A stretch of DNA of 40,075 bases from an uncultured Eudoraea sp. Lineage in GTDB: Bacteria; Bacteroidota; Bacteroidia; Flavobacteriales; Flavobacteriaceae. The notes beneath the pieces were generated by a model, which saw nothing but the letters and a program-made list of their open reading frames with translations, searched no databases and was not told the origin of the DNA. The position numbers were made by a program, and so were the translations under genes. The stretch is from positions 1 through 40,075 of the forward strand of contig NZ_CAMYIP010000171.1 of NCBI RefSeq assembly GCF_947258525.1. The letters run 5' to 3'. Shown piece after piece: positions 9,283 through 18,236 of this stretch; the first letter of the stretch is position 1; every line of letters starts with the position of its first letter.

Positions 9283-12200
9283 TTAGGCAGCAATTTCGAG
9301 GTCTTTCTTTTTTAAAGGTCTTTTTTTAGTTCCTCCTTTGAGTTTAATCTTTATTCTATACACGATATTAAATAGTACAGGGACTATAATAAGTGTAAGG
9401 AAGGTAGCCACAATTAATCCAAAAATAACGGTCCAGGCCAGGGGTCCCCAAAAAATCACATTGTCTCCACCAATATAAATTTTAGGGTCAAACTCGGTAA
9501 AAAGCGAAAAGAAATCAAGATTCAGTCCAATGGCCAAAGGAATGAGCCCCAGGACCGTAGTTATTGCGGTTAGCAATACGGGCCTCATCCTGGCTTTTCC
9601 ACTTTTGACAATTAATTCTGTGACTTGTTCCCGGGATAGGAGATCTTTATCGTCCATGCCTAATGACACCTTTTTACGATCTATAAGAATTTGGGTATAA
9701 TCCAGAAGGACCACACCATTATTAACAACGATACCGGCCAGGGATATTATGCCCATCATAGTCATCATAATAACAAAAGGCCATCCGGTTATCATTAATC
9801 CACCAAAAACTCCAATAAAACTTAAAAAGATGGCTGTCATTATAATAGCTGGTTTTGAAATACCTCCAAACTGGAAGATAAGGATTAACATTATTAAACC
9901 AAGTCCGGAAAAGAAAGCACCAACCAAAAAATTCATTTGTTTGTTTTGCTCTTCTATTTGCCCTGTATAGTCAATTTTTACATCAGCAGGAATACCGGTA
10001 TATTCTTCCATTTCCTTTTTTATCTCCGCTACAATAGCCCCGGCATCTGTAAATCCGGGCCTAAGTCCGGAATATAGAGTAACAACACGTTTGGTGTCCC
10101 TGTGTTTAATGGCACTGAAGCTGGATGTATTTCTTTGAGATGCCACTGCAGAAACCGGAACTTCCTTAATGCGACCTGTTGCCTGGTCCCTGAAAATTAT
10201 GTTCTGATTAAATAAAGCACTGGTGTTATATCTGAGATCCTTATTAAAACGAACATTAATGTCATAATCTTCGCCACCTGACTTATAAATACCGGCTTTG
10301 TCTCCAAACAGAGAACGTCTTAACTGCAAGCCCACTTGTCCGACAGATACGCCAAGTTCACCGGCTTTTTCCCGATCTACAGTAACTTGCATACTCGGCT
10401 TCCCGGTATTAACATCGATCTTTAATTCTTCAATGCCTTCTATATTTTTAGAATTAAGGAAATTGCGCATTTGCTCGGCTGTATTTATTAAAACGTTGTA
10501 ATCCTTCCCTTCAATTTCAATATTTATTGGATACCCCGAAGGGGGAGCAACCTGATCTTTTTCAACAGAAATAGCAATCCCCGGATAAATACCCTTTAGT
10601 CCATCCTGAATTTCTTTGCGAAGCTCTTCAGTATCTCTGCCATTTCTAAATTTATACTCCTCCATAGAAATAGTTATTTTACCTCTATGGGGCATTTCTG
10701 CTGCTGATCCTCCCTCGGTAAACGGATTTTCTGCGCCTTTACCTACTTGTGAAACACTTGATGCAACAAGTAAATTATTTTCACCATCCATATATTTAGG
10801 ATCGTCTGCAATGGCGTAAACTCTTTTTTCAATATTTTTAGTAATCTCATTAGTTTTTTCTATCGCCGTACCCTGAGGATATTCTATATAGACGTAAATC
10901 TCATTAGGGACATTATCAGGGAAAAACTCCACTTTTGTACGGCCACTTCCAAGTGATATACCAAAAGCAATAAAGGCCACTATCAATAAGAATACTGTAA
11001 AACCAAAAAAAGCATACACATTTCTTCCCCTCAGAGCAGTTCTCAACTGATTTTCATACCAATTTTCAAATCGGGACAGGTATTTTTTCTGAAATTTTGA
11101 AGCCGCTTTTTTAAGCCCGTACTTATATATCCAAAATAAGATTGCCACTACAATCATGAGGGAGCCCAAGCCACGAACAGCTCCACCAAATATGAGGATA
11201 AATAGTCCAAACCCACCAAGGACAATACTGAGTCTAATTAGCTGTTTTCTTGTAAGTTCTTTATCTCCTACCTCCATAAAGCTAGACACTAACATGGAGT
11301 TCATAAAAATTGCCACAAATAATGAAGAGCCAAGGACGACTGATAAGGTTATTGGGAAATAGATCATAAATTCCCCAAAAAGACCCGGCCAAAGTCCTAG
11401 TGGCACAAAGGCAGCCACTGTTGTGGCAGTAGATATAATTATTGGAAAAGCAATTTCACCAATACCTTTTTTGGCCGCCTCAATACGAGGCATACCTTCT
11501 TCTTCAATTAGCCTGTAAACATTTTCAACAACCACAATACCATTGTCTACCAGCATGCCCAGTCCCATTATTAGCCCGAACAAGATCATGGTATTTAAAG
11601 TATAACCCATGGTAGATAATATCATGAAAGACATGAACATAGACATAGGGATTGCAAACCCTACAAAGAGTGCGTTGCGGAAACCTAAAAAGAACATTAA
11701 AACGGTTACCACCAGTATGATCCCAAAAATAATATTGTTCACCAGGTCGTCAACCTGATTTAACGTTCGGTTTGAGGAATCATTGGCGATACTAACCTGC
11801 AAGTCTGCCGGGAAATAATTCTCCTTAGATTCTTTTACAATTTCCTTTATGCGATCCGCTGCGGTAATGGCGTTTTTACCTGCTCTTTTTTTAATATCGA
11901 GCATAACCACACTTTTACCGCGTTCTCTGGCATAGGTTATTTTTTCTTCTTCCTTGAAAGAAACTTCAGCAATATCTTTTAGATATACTGCGCCATTATT
12001 TTCTGATTTTACAACAAAATCTTCAAGTTCAGTTGGGTTTTCAATTTCTCCTAAAACACGAATTGTACGACGCTGTCCGCTGGTCTTTAAATTTCCCGCA
12101 GACATGGTCATATTCCCATTGCTTATGGCTTGTATTACATCGTCAAAACTTACCTTAGCAGCCATCATTTTATAAATATCCACAGCTACTTCTATTTCCT

Positions 12201-12789
12201 TATCCTGAGCGCCTCTTATATCTACAGCTTTAATCTCCGGTAAATCCTCAATTTCATCTTCCAGGTATTCCCCAAATTCCTTTAATTTATCAACCGGGTA
12301 ATCCCCTGTGAGGTTAACATTCATTATCGGAAAAGATTCAGATATATTTAAGTCAAAGACATCCGGTTCTACTTTTGCTCCATTGAAAATTGGCCAGTCT
12401 TCACTCGCTTTTTCGCTGTCTACCTCATCCTTAACTTTTTGTTTAGCGTTTTCAACGGTTATATCCTCATCAAATTCAACAACAATCATTGAGTAATCTT
12501 CCTGGGAGGTAGAGGTAATTTCCACCAGATTACTCACATCCTTTAATCTGTCTTCCAGAGGATCTGTAAGCAACCGTTCAATATCTTCAGCTGTATTTCC
12601 GGGATAAATGGTGCTTATATATATTTTGGTTTCTTTTACTTCAGGAAAGTCTTCTCTGGGCATCGAAAAATAGGAAGATAAACCAATGAACAGAAAGATT
12701 GCGATCATTACATAAATGACCGAAGGATTATCAATAGCCCAGGAAGACAACCTAAATTCCTTGTTTATATTTCTCTTTTGCTTACTCAT
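9283..12789 (-). CDS. RND efflux transporter (HAE/AcrB-like inner-membrane pump)
   Basis: An 1168-residue inner-membrane proton-driven pump of a tripartite efflux system. The N-terminal TM (VIYVMIAIFLFIGL), two large periplasmic loops and two clusters of TM helices are clear. TM4 carries VDNGIVVVEN at about residue 415, keeping the first relay Asp but with Asn in place of the second Asp of AcrB. TM10 reads GIVVNNGVVLLD, with Asn where AcrB has its relay Lys. It is about 120 residues longer than AcrB, mostly from an extra pair of hydrophobic helices near 515-570 between the two halves. It is the last gene of the operon, 4 bp after the adaptor. Substrate unknown; HME metal-pump motifs are absent. 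Confidence 0.93.
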   Translation of the reverse strand: MSKQKRNINKEFRLSSWAIDNPSVIYVMIAIFLFIGLSSYFSMPREDFPEVKETKIYISTIYPGNTAEDIERLLTDPLEDRLKDVSNLVEITSTSQEDYSMIVVEFDEDITVENAKQKVKDEVDSEKASEDWPIFNGAKVEPDVFDLNISESFPIMNVNLTGDYPVDKLKEFGEYLEDEIEDLPEIKAVDIRGAQDKEIEVAVDIYKMMAAKVSFDDVIQAISNGNMTMSAGNLKTSGQRRTIRVLGEIENPTELEDFVVKSENNGAVYLKDIAEVSFKEEEKITYARERGKSVVMLDIKKRAGKNAITAADRIKEIVKESKENYFPADLQVSIANDSSNRTLNQVDDLVNNIIFGIILVVTVLMFFLGFRNALFVGFAIPMSMFMSFMILSTMGYTLNTMILFGLIMGLGMLVDNGIVVVENVYRLIEEEGMPRIEAAKKGIGEIAFPIIISTATTVAAFVPLGLWPGLFGEFMIYFPITLSVVLGSSLFVAIFMNSMLVSSFMEVGDKELTRKQLIRLSIVLGGFGLFILIFGGAVRGLGSLMIVVAILFWIYKYGLKKAASKFQKKYLSRFENWYENQLRTALRGRNVYAFFGFTVFLLIVAFIAFGISLGSGRTKVEFFPDNVPNEIYVYIEYPQGTAIEKTNEITKNIEKRVYAIADDPKYMDGENNLLVASSVSQVGKGAENPFTEGGSAAEMPHRGKITISMEEYKFRNGRDTEELRKEIQDGLKGIYPGIAISVEKDQVAPPSGYPINIEIEGKDYNVLINTAEQMRNFLNSKNIEGIEELKIDVNTGKPSMQVTVDREKAGELGVSVGQVGLQLRRSLFGDKAGIYKSGGEDYDINVRFNKDLRYNTSALFNQNIIFRDQATGRIKEVPVSAVASQRNTSSFSAIKHRDTKRVVTLYSGLRPGFTDAGAIVAEIKKEMEEYTGIPADVKIDYTGQIEEQNKQMNFLVGAFFSGLGLIMLILIFQFGGISKPAIIMTAIFLSFIGVFGGLMITGWPFVIMMTMMGIISLAGIVVNNGVVLLDYTQILIDRKKVSLGMDDKDLLSREQVTELIVKSGKARMRPVLLTAITTVLGLIPLAIGLNLDFFSLFTEFDPKIYIGGDNVIFWGPLAWTVIFGLIVATFLTLIIVPVLFNIVYRIKIKLKGGTKKRPLKKKDLEIAA

Positions 12790-12793
12790 AAGA

Positions 12794-13963
12794 CTATTGA
12801 ATTATTTTTACTTTCTGATTTTCCCTAACATTGCGAGCACCTTCCATTATTACCTGAACTTCGGTTGCAATACCGGATAATACTTCTACATAGTCTCCCT
12901 GCGTAAGACCTGTGCGAATTACCTGTTTTTTAGCTACAGCCATGTTATTAGAATCGACCTCCGTTGCTATATAAACATATTGCTCCCCCTCTGCATTTTC
13001 AGATATCAAACTCTGTGGAATTAAAATAGCAGCGTTATTGCTATAATCGTTAATCTGGACACGAGCCGTCAGATTGGGTTTTATAGTATTGTTTTTGTTT
13101 GGTACTGCAATTTCCACACGAAAAGATCGGTTGGTTGGATTAATGAAATTTCCTGTTTGCCGAACTGCAGAAGTAATACTATCGCCCAGAACCGGAAAAT
13201 AGATCTTTACTTCCTTACCTACGGTTACTCCATTAATATAACTTTCAGGGACGTCTACTTCAATGTACATTTCGGAGAGATTTACAATGCGGAATACAGC
13301 TTGCCCACTAGCAGGTGAAACAACAGTTCCCTGTTCCTGAATAACATTGTCTATTATTCCAGAGAAAGGAGCTCTGATGTTTGATTTAGCCAACTGGCTT
13401 TCTCCTTGTTTAACAGAATTCATAACTGCCTGATAGTTTGTTTCCGCCTGCAGATATTGAATTTCAGATCCAATTTTTTGTTCCCACAGCCTCTTTTGAC
13501 GTTCAAAGGTAGTTTTTGCAAGCGCAGCCTGAGTTTTGAGCTGTTCAAGTTGACTACTCATTCCACCATCATCTATTGTTGCTAATAGCTGACCTTTTCT
13601 GACATTTTGCCCCTCTTTCACATATACTCTAAGCAAGGTTCCGGCCATTTCCGGATAAATCAACACATTTTGTTTGGTCATTACGTTCCCTTGAAGATCG
13701 AGATAGTGATTAAACTGCTTTTCTTCTGTTTTAATGGTAGTAACCAGTGCTAATTTTGAGTTGCTATCTTTAATTTTGATAACAGAATCAAGAAGCCTTA
13801 GCTCTGCGGTCAATTCTTTTTGTTTTGCAGTGATTTCCTGTTTTTTTAATTTTATCGCTTCCAAATTACCTTCTGCAATCAAAGTTTCAACGGACTCAAT
13901 GGTTCCATTTCCACAGGATGTTGTCAGTAATGAAATTAATGTTATTATAAGAGCGTTTTTCAT
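12794..13963 (-). CDS. RND adaptor (membrane fusion) lipoprotein
   Basis: A 389-residue periplasmic adaptor linking the RND pump to the outer-membrane channel. It has a lipobox (SLLTTSC, Cys17), an early coiled-coil stretch (about 25-60), a biotinyl-lipoyl-like half (VYVKEGQNVRKGQLLATIDD), an alpha-hairpin, and the second lipoyl half (IRAPFSGIIDNV), then beta-barrel and membrane-proximal domains. I start it at the ATG at 13963 because it begins the signal peptide directly; an upstream ATG at 14050 would add 29 non-signal residues overlapping tolC. It lies between the broken tolC (25 bp) and the pump (4 bp). Confidence 0.92.
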   Translation of the reverse strand: MKNALIITLISLLTTSCGNGTIESVETLIAEGNLEAIKLKKQEITAKQKELTAELRLLDSVIKIKDSNSKLALVTTIKTEEKQFNHYLDLQGNVMTKQNVLIYPEMAGTLLRVYVKEGQNVRKGQLLATIDDGGMSSQLEQLKTQAALAKTTFERQKRLWEQKIGSEIQYLQAETNYQAVMNSVKQGESQLAKSNIRAPFSGIIDNVIQEQGTVVSPASGQAVFRIVNLSEMYIEVDVPESYINGVTVGKEVKIYFPVLGDSITSAVRQTGNFINPTNRSFRVEIAVPNKNNTIKPNLTARVQINDYSNNAAILIPQSLISENAEGEQYVYIATEVDSNNMAVAKKQVIRTGLTQGDYVEVLSGIATEVQVIMEGARNVRENQKVKIIQ

Positions 13964-13988
13964 CTTATTCGGTTTTATGATTTGAGAT

Positions 13989-15298
13989 TTAATTGTTAAG
14001 CACGGTTTCCAATTCTGTTTTTCTATTGATAACTTCCACCATAGCTTCAAGGTAATCCTGCTGCGCGGTATAAAGCTGAATTTGAGCCTGTCTTAATTCA
14101 AAACTGGTAGCAAGACCTTCAAAATATTTTATTTGATTTTTCCTTTCAATCCGTTCAGCAAGATTAAGATTGCTTTTTGTAGTTTGATAATCCTCAATTG
14201 AAAAAATATAATCGCTTTTAGCCCGTTCAAGCTGCAATCTGATCTGTTCTTCCGTTTCTGTCAATTGCGTTTTAGCCTGGTCATAGGCAATCTTAGCTCT
14301 TTGGGTAGATGCACTTCTGTTAAGGGAACTGAATATAGGAATTTTTAGATCGAAACCTAAGACCGATGATCCGAACCACTGCTGTTGACTCTCAAAAAAT
14401 GAGAATGTATTGCTGAATGCGGAGGCACCATAATTTACAAATGCATTAAGTGTTGGCAAGGCTTTACTTTTGGCAAGCTTTAATTCATAATATCGCTGTT
14501 CATTTAAGTTTAGCACCAACTTGTAATCTACATTGTTTTCCATAAAAAATTCCGATTGCAAAAGATCAAAATCAATTTGTCGGTCAACAAGGTTTCGTTT
14601 TCAATGGGAAGCCCCATAATTAAATTCAGCATTTGAAGCGTAATGTCTTCAAATCGGATTGAATTTTTTAACGCACTGATAATAGAGGATAATGTAATTT
14701 GTAGCTGTTCTACACTCTCTTCATCACCAAGGCCATTTTCAAAGAGTTTTTCTGTTTCAAAAAGATTTTTCTCCAACGTAGCCTTGTTGTTTTCAAGGAT
14801 AGCAACGGTTTCCTTTGCCAGTAAAACATTTCCATATGCCTCTATAACTGCTTTCCGTATTTCCTGGTCTGTTTTCTCTTTGTTGTTTTGACTGTATCGA
14901 AGAAAGGCTTCAGTAGCCTGAACCCCTACAATGTATGACCCGTCAAATATTTGCTGGCGAAGAGTAGCGGTTGCATTAACCTGATTTTGTTGTCCAAATA
15001 CGACAGGGAGAAAAGATCCCGGTTCTCCCCCTACAATTTCCCCTGGGATAAGAGTTACAGGTTGCTTTAATTGATTTTGGTAGCTAAGATTACCGTCAAT
15101 TTGGGGTAAACCGGTAGCAATAACTTCCCATTTTTGCTTTTGTGCATCTAATATTTCTCTATCGGCATTAATAACACTGTAGTTATATTCAAGGGCATAG
15201 GTAATAGCTTCTTCAAGCGAAAAGCTATTGGGTTGTTCCTGGGAATAAGACCAACCCATAAATAGGAATGCCAAAAAGCTTAAAATTTGAACTTTCAT
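13989..15298 (-). pseudogene. TolC-family outer-membrane efflux protein, interrupted by a frameshift
   Basis: Two adjoining reading frames together form one TolC-like channel of about 436 residues. The 5' part (from 15298) has a signal peptide (residues 1-19, ending SYSQ) and the first outer-membrane-efflux repeat. It runs out of frame near 14578 and stops about 45 bp further on. The 3' part resumes the family sequence (IDFDLLQSEFF onward) and ends at 13989. Restoring one T to the TTT at 14576-14578 (plus strand) joins the two as TDKIDFDLLQ, a natural continuation. The 3' frame has no ATG near its beginning. Either a recent single-base deletion or a homopolymer sequencing error; the rest of the gene looks intact, so decay, if real, is young. 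It abuts tetR upstream. Confidence 0.88.
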
Positions 15299-15907
15299 TT
15301 AATCTTGATTAGAGTTGATTATATTATTCAGTATTTGTCTTCCTTTGGGAGTTACAATTCCCCTGAGATGATATTCCAGATAGTTGTCCATAAGATCGGC
15401 CACGGGAAATTTAGCAACAGGGAACAGTCTGGTATCTTTAATACTTGATACTCCCTGAAAGTATATTCGCGCGACAAATTCAATGTTCAGATTATCTCTG
15501 TAAATCCCTTGCTCTATACCTTTTTTTACATTATTAATGACACAACTATGCATCATTTCAAATTGTTTATTTCGAAGGGTATTGAAAATTCTGGGATAGT
15601 ATTTCTGAAGCTGATACTGAGGAGAGGTTTTCTCATCGTTTAGATGCTCCATTACGAGTCTTTTAATCTCATACAACTCTTCAATAGGGTTCTTTTTTAG
15701 TAAACATATTTCATCAATCCCGCAGGAGACAGAATCAAATACATGCATTGTACATGCTTCTACCAGCTTAGTTTTGTTTTCGAAATTAGAATAAATGGTT
15801 TTCTTGGAAATACCCATTGCATGAGCAAGGTCGTCCATAGTAACGCTTTTAAACCCCAGATTTAAAAACAGGTCTGTCGCTTTAATCAGTATTTTGTCTT
15901 TCATCAT
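15299..15907 (-). CDS. TetR-family transcriptional regulator
   Basis: A 202-residue dimeric repressor expected to control the efflux operon it heads. The N-terminal helix-turn-helix is clear (TMDDLAHAMGISKKTIYSNF), followed by a helical ligand-binding domain without recognisable specificity. I start it at the ATG at 15907 (a second ATG follows at once at 15904); the longer upstream frame adds a hydrophobic stretch unlike TetR proteins. A candidate -7 element and a 28-bp inverted repeat sit directly upstream. The tolC start codon immediately follows its stop codon, so the four genes are probably one transcript. The inducer is unknown. Confidence 0.92.
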   Translation of the reverse strand: MMKDKILIKATDLFLNLGFKSVTMDDLAHAMGISKKTIYSNFENKTKLVEACTMHVFDSVSCGIDEICLLKKNPIEELYEIKRLVMEHLNDEKTSPQYQLQKYYPRIFNTLRNKQFEMMHSCVINNVKKGIEQGIYRDNLNIEFVARIYFQGVSSIKDTRLFPVAKFPVADLMDNYLEYHLRGIVTPKGRQILNNIINSNQD

Positions 15908-15913
15908 CAGGGC

Positions 15914-15953
15914 CAAATATAAACAGGAAACTATAAAAACATAAAAAGTTTCC
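15914..15953 (-). promoter_or_regulatory. Candidate TetR operator overlapping the efflux-operon promoter
   Basis: Inverted repeat GGAAACT (15926-15932) / AGTTTCC (15947-15953), perfect 7-bp arms with a 14-nt spacer. It sits in the spacer just upstream of TATATTTG (minus strand, 15914-15921), an exact TAnnTTTG element ending 7 nt from the tetR ATG. Placement between the -33 and -7 positions is what an autorepressor site would need. Inference from position and symmetry. Confidence 0.45.
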
Positions 15954-16046
15954 AAAGTTTTACATTTTTTTAACAAACCACCTTGTTTACGCCTATTTTG
16001 TATACAGGAATTTTATATAAATGTTTTTCAGTGCATGCTTTTAATG

Positions 16047-16054
16047 TATTTTTG
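16047..16054 (+). promoter_or_regulatory. Candidate -7 element for the prenyl synthase gene
   Basis: TATTTTTG, an exact TAnnTTTG match, ending 13 nt before the ATG at 16068. A T-run about 20 nt upstream could serve as a weak -33 element. Confidence 0.45.
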
Positions 16055-16067
16055 AAAAAAATTCAAA

Positions 16068-17042
16068 ATGCCGAACATAGCGTTTTATAGGGGATGTTTT
16101 AATTCCTATCTGGAAAATAAAATCAGAACCAAAGAACCTCGGAATTTATACGATCCCATTGTATATATAATGGATATGGGCGGAAAGAGACTCAGACCAA
16201 TATTAGCGCTTATTAGTACGGATGTGTTAGGAGGGAACTATGAGGATGCGCTGGATGCTGCCCTTGCAATTGAAGTTTTTCATAATTTTTCCCTCGTACA
16301 TGATGACATCATGGATGCAGCACCACTAAGAAGAGGAAAAAAAACCGTACACAAAAAATGGGATGTAAATACAGGTATTTTGTCTGGCGACGTCATGCTT
16401 ATTAATTCCTACCAGTATTTTGAGAGCTATCCGCCAGATTTGTTTAAATCGCTTATAAAAGTATTTAGCAAAACAGCCATTGAGGTTTGTGAAGGTCAGC
16501 AATATGATATGGACTATGAATTAAGTGACGATGTCACTATTCCCGATTACCTCAAAATGATAACCTATAAGACAGCCGTTTTAGTTGCTGCAGCCATGAA
16601 AATGGGTGCCATAATTGCCAAGTCTTCAGAAGAGTCACAGGATGCAATTTATGAATATGGCATAAATCTTGGCATAGCCTTTCAACTGCAGGATGACTAT
16701 TTGGACGCGTTCGGCGATCCGGAGAATTTTGGGAAACAGCTAGGGGGTGACATCATAGAAAATAAAAGAACTTTTCTGTATATACGGGCAATGGAATTAG
16801 CTACTGAAGAAGAGAGGAGTGAATTGAAAAATCTTTTTTCCATTAAACCTCAGAACCCACATGAAAAAATTGAAACCGTAAAGCACATATTCATTAAAAG
16901 TGGTGCGGCCGAAGTTACGCGGAAAGAAATTGAAAAGTATACAAAGCAGGCATTTGAAATACTGGAATCTTTGGAAGCACCGGAAAGCAAGAAAGGGGTA
17001 CTTCAGCGATTTGGCAATAAACTCATGAACAGAGAAGTTTAA
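16068..17042 (+). CDS. Polyprenyl diphosphate synthase, probably geranylgeranyl diphosphate synthase
   Basis: A 324-residue trans-isoprenyl diphosphate synthase that condenses isopentenyl diphosphate onto allylic diphosphates in the cytoplasm. The first Asp-rich motif DDIMD (79-83), with LRRG after it, and the second DDYLD (209-213) are intact, as is GGKRLRP (38-44). Product length cannot be read with certainty. The residue five before the first Asp motif is Phe74, and the facing crtY gene favours a C20 product feeding carotenoids, but a longer quinone side chain is possible. It is convergent with crtY: the two stop codons overlap by 2 bp and the two genes by 4 bp, with no terminator between them. 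Confidence 0.9.
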   Translation: MPNIAFYRGCFNSYLENKIRTKEPRNLYDPIVYIMDMGGKRLRPILALISTDVLGGNYEDALDAALAIEVFHNFSLVHDDIMDAAPLRRGKKTVHKKWDVNTGILSGDVMLINSYQYFESYPPDLFKSLIKVFSKTAIEVCEGQQYDMDYELSDDVTIPDYLKMITYKTAVLVAAAMKMGAIIAKSSEESQDAIYEYGINLGIAFQLQDDYLDAFGDPENFGKQLGGDIIENKRTFLYIRAMELATEEERSELKNLFSIKPQNPHEKIETVKHIFIKSGAAEVTRKEIEKYTKQAFEILESLEAPESKKGVLQRFGNKLMNREV

Positions 17043-18202
17043 AACAACCTGTTAAATAGTGCCTTTATAAAATAACTTTTAGGGCAACTGGAAATAATCT
17101 TAAGATCTTCTCTAATGTTAGTTTTCTCGTCTAAAAATTTAAAAATAAGTTGGGGGCTGCTTCCCTTAAATAGGGACTCAAAAATACGTCTGCCCTTGCT
17201 GTTATCCTTATAGAGGATATCTAATAAAAGTAAATCATAATACCAATACCGATCTTTATGAGAGAATGACCAAAGGGGTTTATTCTTTTTAAGAAAAGCC
17301 ACTAATTCTTTGGTTTTTCTGTTAGTATTCATAAAGGTATATCCCGTACTGGCTTTGGCCCATCCACCTGCTACTCCAATATGTAAAATATTTTCGCTGT
17401 TCTTTGCAGAAAAATCATAACAGGTCATTGGAATATTTCCCTTTTCTTTCTCTACTATCTCATATTCAGTACACTTAAGATTTTCTTTGATGTATTTTTT
17501 AATTGCATCTTCATACTCTTGTTCATCTAATGTTTCAGCAGAGAACAATGTATACTCAACCAAACCCTCTGTTTCTGAAAAAGGCAAAACATACATGAAA
17601 CGGGTATTGCCTTTTTGAGGGATCGAAAAATCCATAAAAGTGGCATTTTCGGGATTAAAAATGGGTTTGTCAGATTTAATAAACCATCCTATGAAGTGCT
17701 GCTGTAAAACAGGATATTTGGTTTGTTGAAGCAGCAACTTATAATTGAAAATACTATTAAAAACCTTGGTTGCCCTGAAGCCTTCACTTTGGGTGGTTAC
17801 GTCCACATAATTTTTATGATCTACAACCCCTGTAACCATATCCTGCAAAAAACTAATATTTTTATAAGACTGAATTTTATCAAGAAAGCTATTGTAAAAA
17901 TCGAGGCCTCGTAACATCTTGTATTTATATGGCGCTATCCTATGATTAACTCCATAATCTTCACTATAAAATTGAATCTGACTCCAACTTTTTGCAATGA
18001 TTGTATCAAAATCACCTTCATTCTTTTCCCAAAAGCACCAGGTACGATCATTAGTCTTTTTGGCATCCTTGTCAATTAATAATACAGTTTTATCCTTAAA
18101 ATATGGATCAGTTCCAAGGGCATTAGCCAGCATCAAGCCTGAGGCTCCGGCACCAATTATTATATAGTCGTAGTATTTCTGCACAAATATGAAAAATACC
18201 AA
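17039..18202 (-). CDS. crtY: Lycopene beta-cyclase
   Basis: Cyclises the ends of lycopene to beta-carotene, a step toward zeaxanthin-type flavobacterial pigments. The 387-residue product has an N-terminal dinucleotide-binding motif (GAGASG, 17-22), the cyclase-typical RTWCFWE stretch, and the later GGWAKASTGYTF region characteristic of CrtY/CrtL proteins. Phytoene synthase, phytoene desaturase and hydroxylase are not in the window, so the pathway genes are dispersed. The start at 18202 is the only ATG near the nucleotide-binding motif. It lies 34 bp after the TonB receptor gene on the same strand and may be read from it. Confidence 0.9.
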   Translation of the reverse strand: MVFFIFVQKYYDYIIIGAGASGLMLANALGTDPYFKDKTVLLIDKDAKKTNDRTWCFWEKNEGDFDTIIAKSWSQIQFYSEDYGVNHRIAPYKYKMLRGLDFYNSFLDKIQSYKNISFLQDMVTGVVDHKNYVDVTTQSEGFRATKVFNSIFNYKLLLQQTKYPVLQQHFIGWFIKSDKPIFNPENATFMDFSIPQKGNTRFMYVLPFSETEGLVEYTLFSAETLDEQEYEDAIKKYIKENLKCTEYEIVEKEKGNIPMTCYDFSAKNSENILHIGVAGGWAKASTGYTFMNTNRKTKELVAFLKKNKPLWSFSHKDRYWYYDLLLLDILYKDNSKGRRIFESLFKGSSPQLIFKFLDEKTNIREDLKIISSCPKSYFIKALFNRLF

Positions 18203-18236
18203 AAGTACAAATTACAGCTCAAGTAGTCCTTGTATA

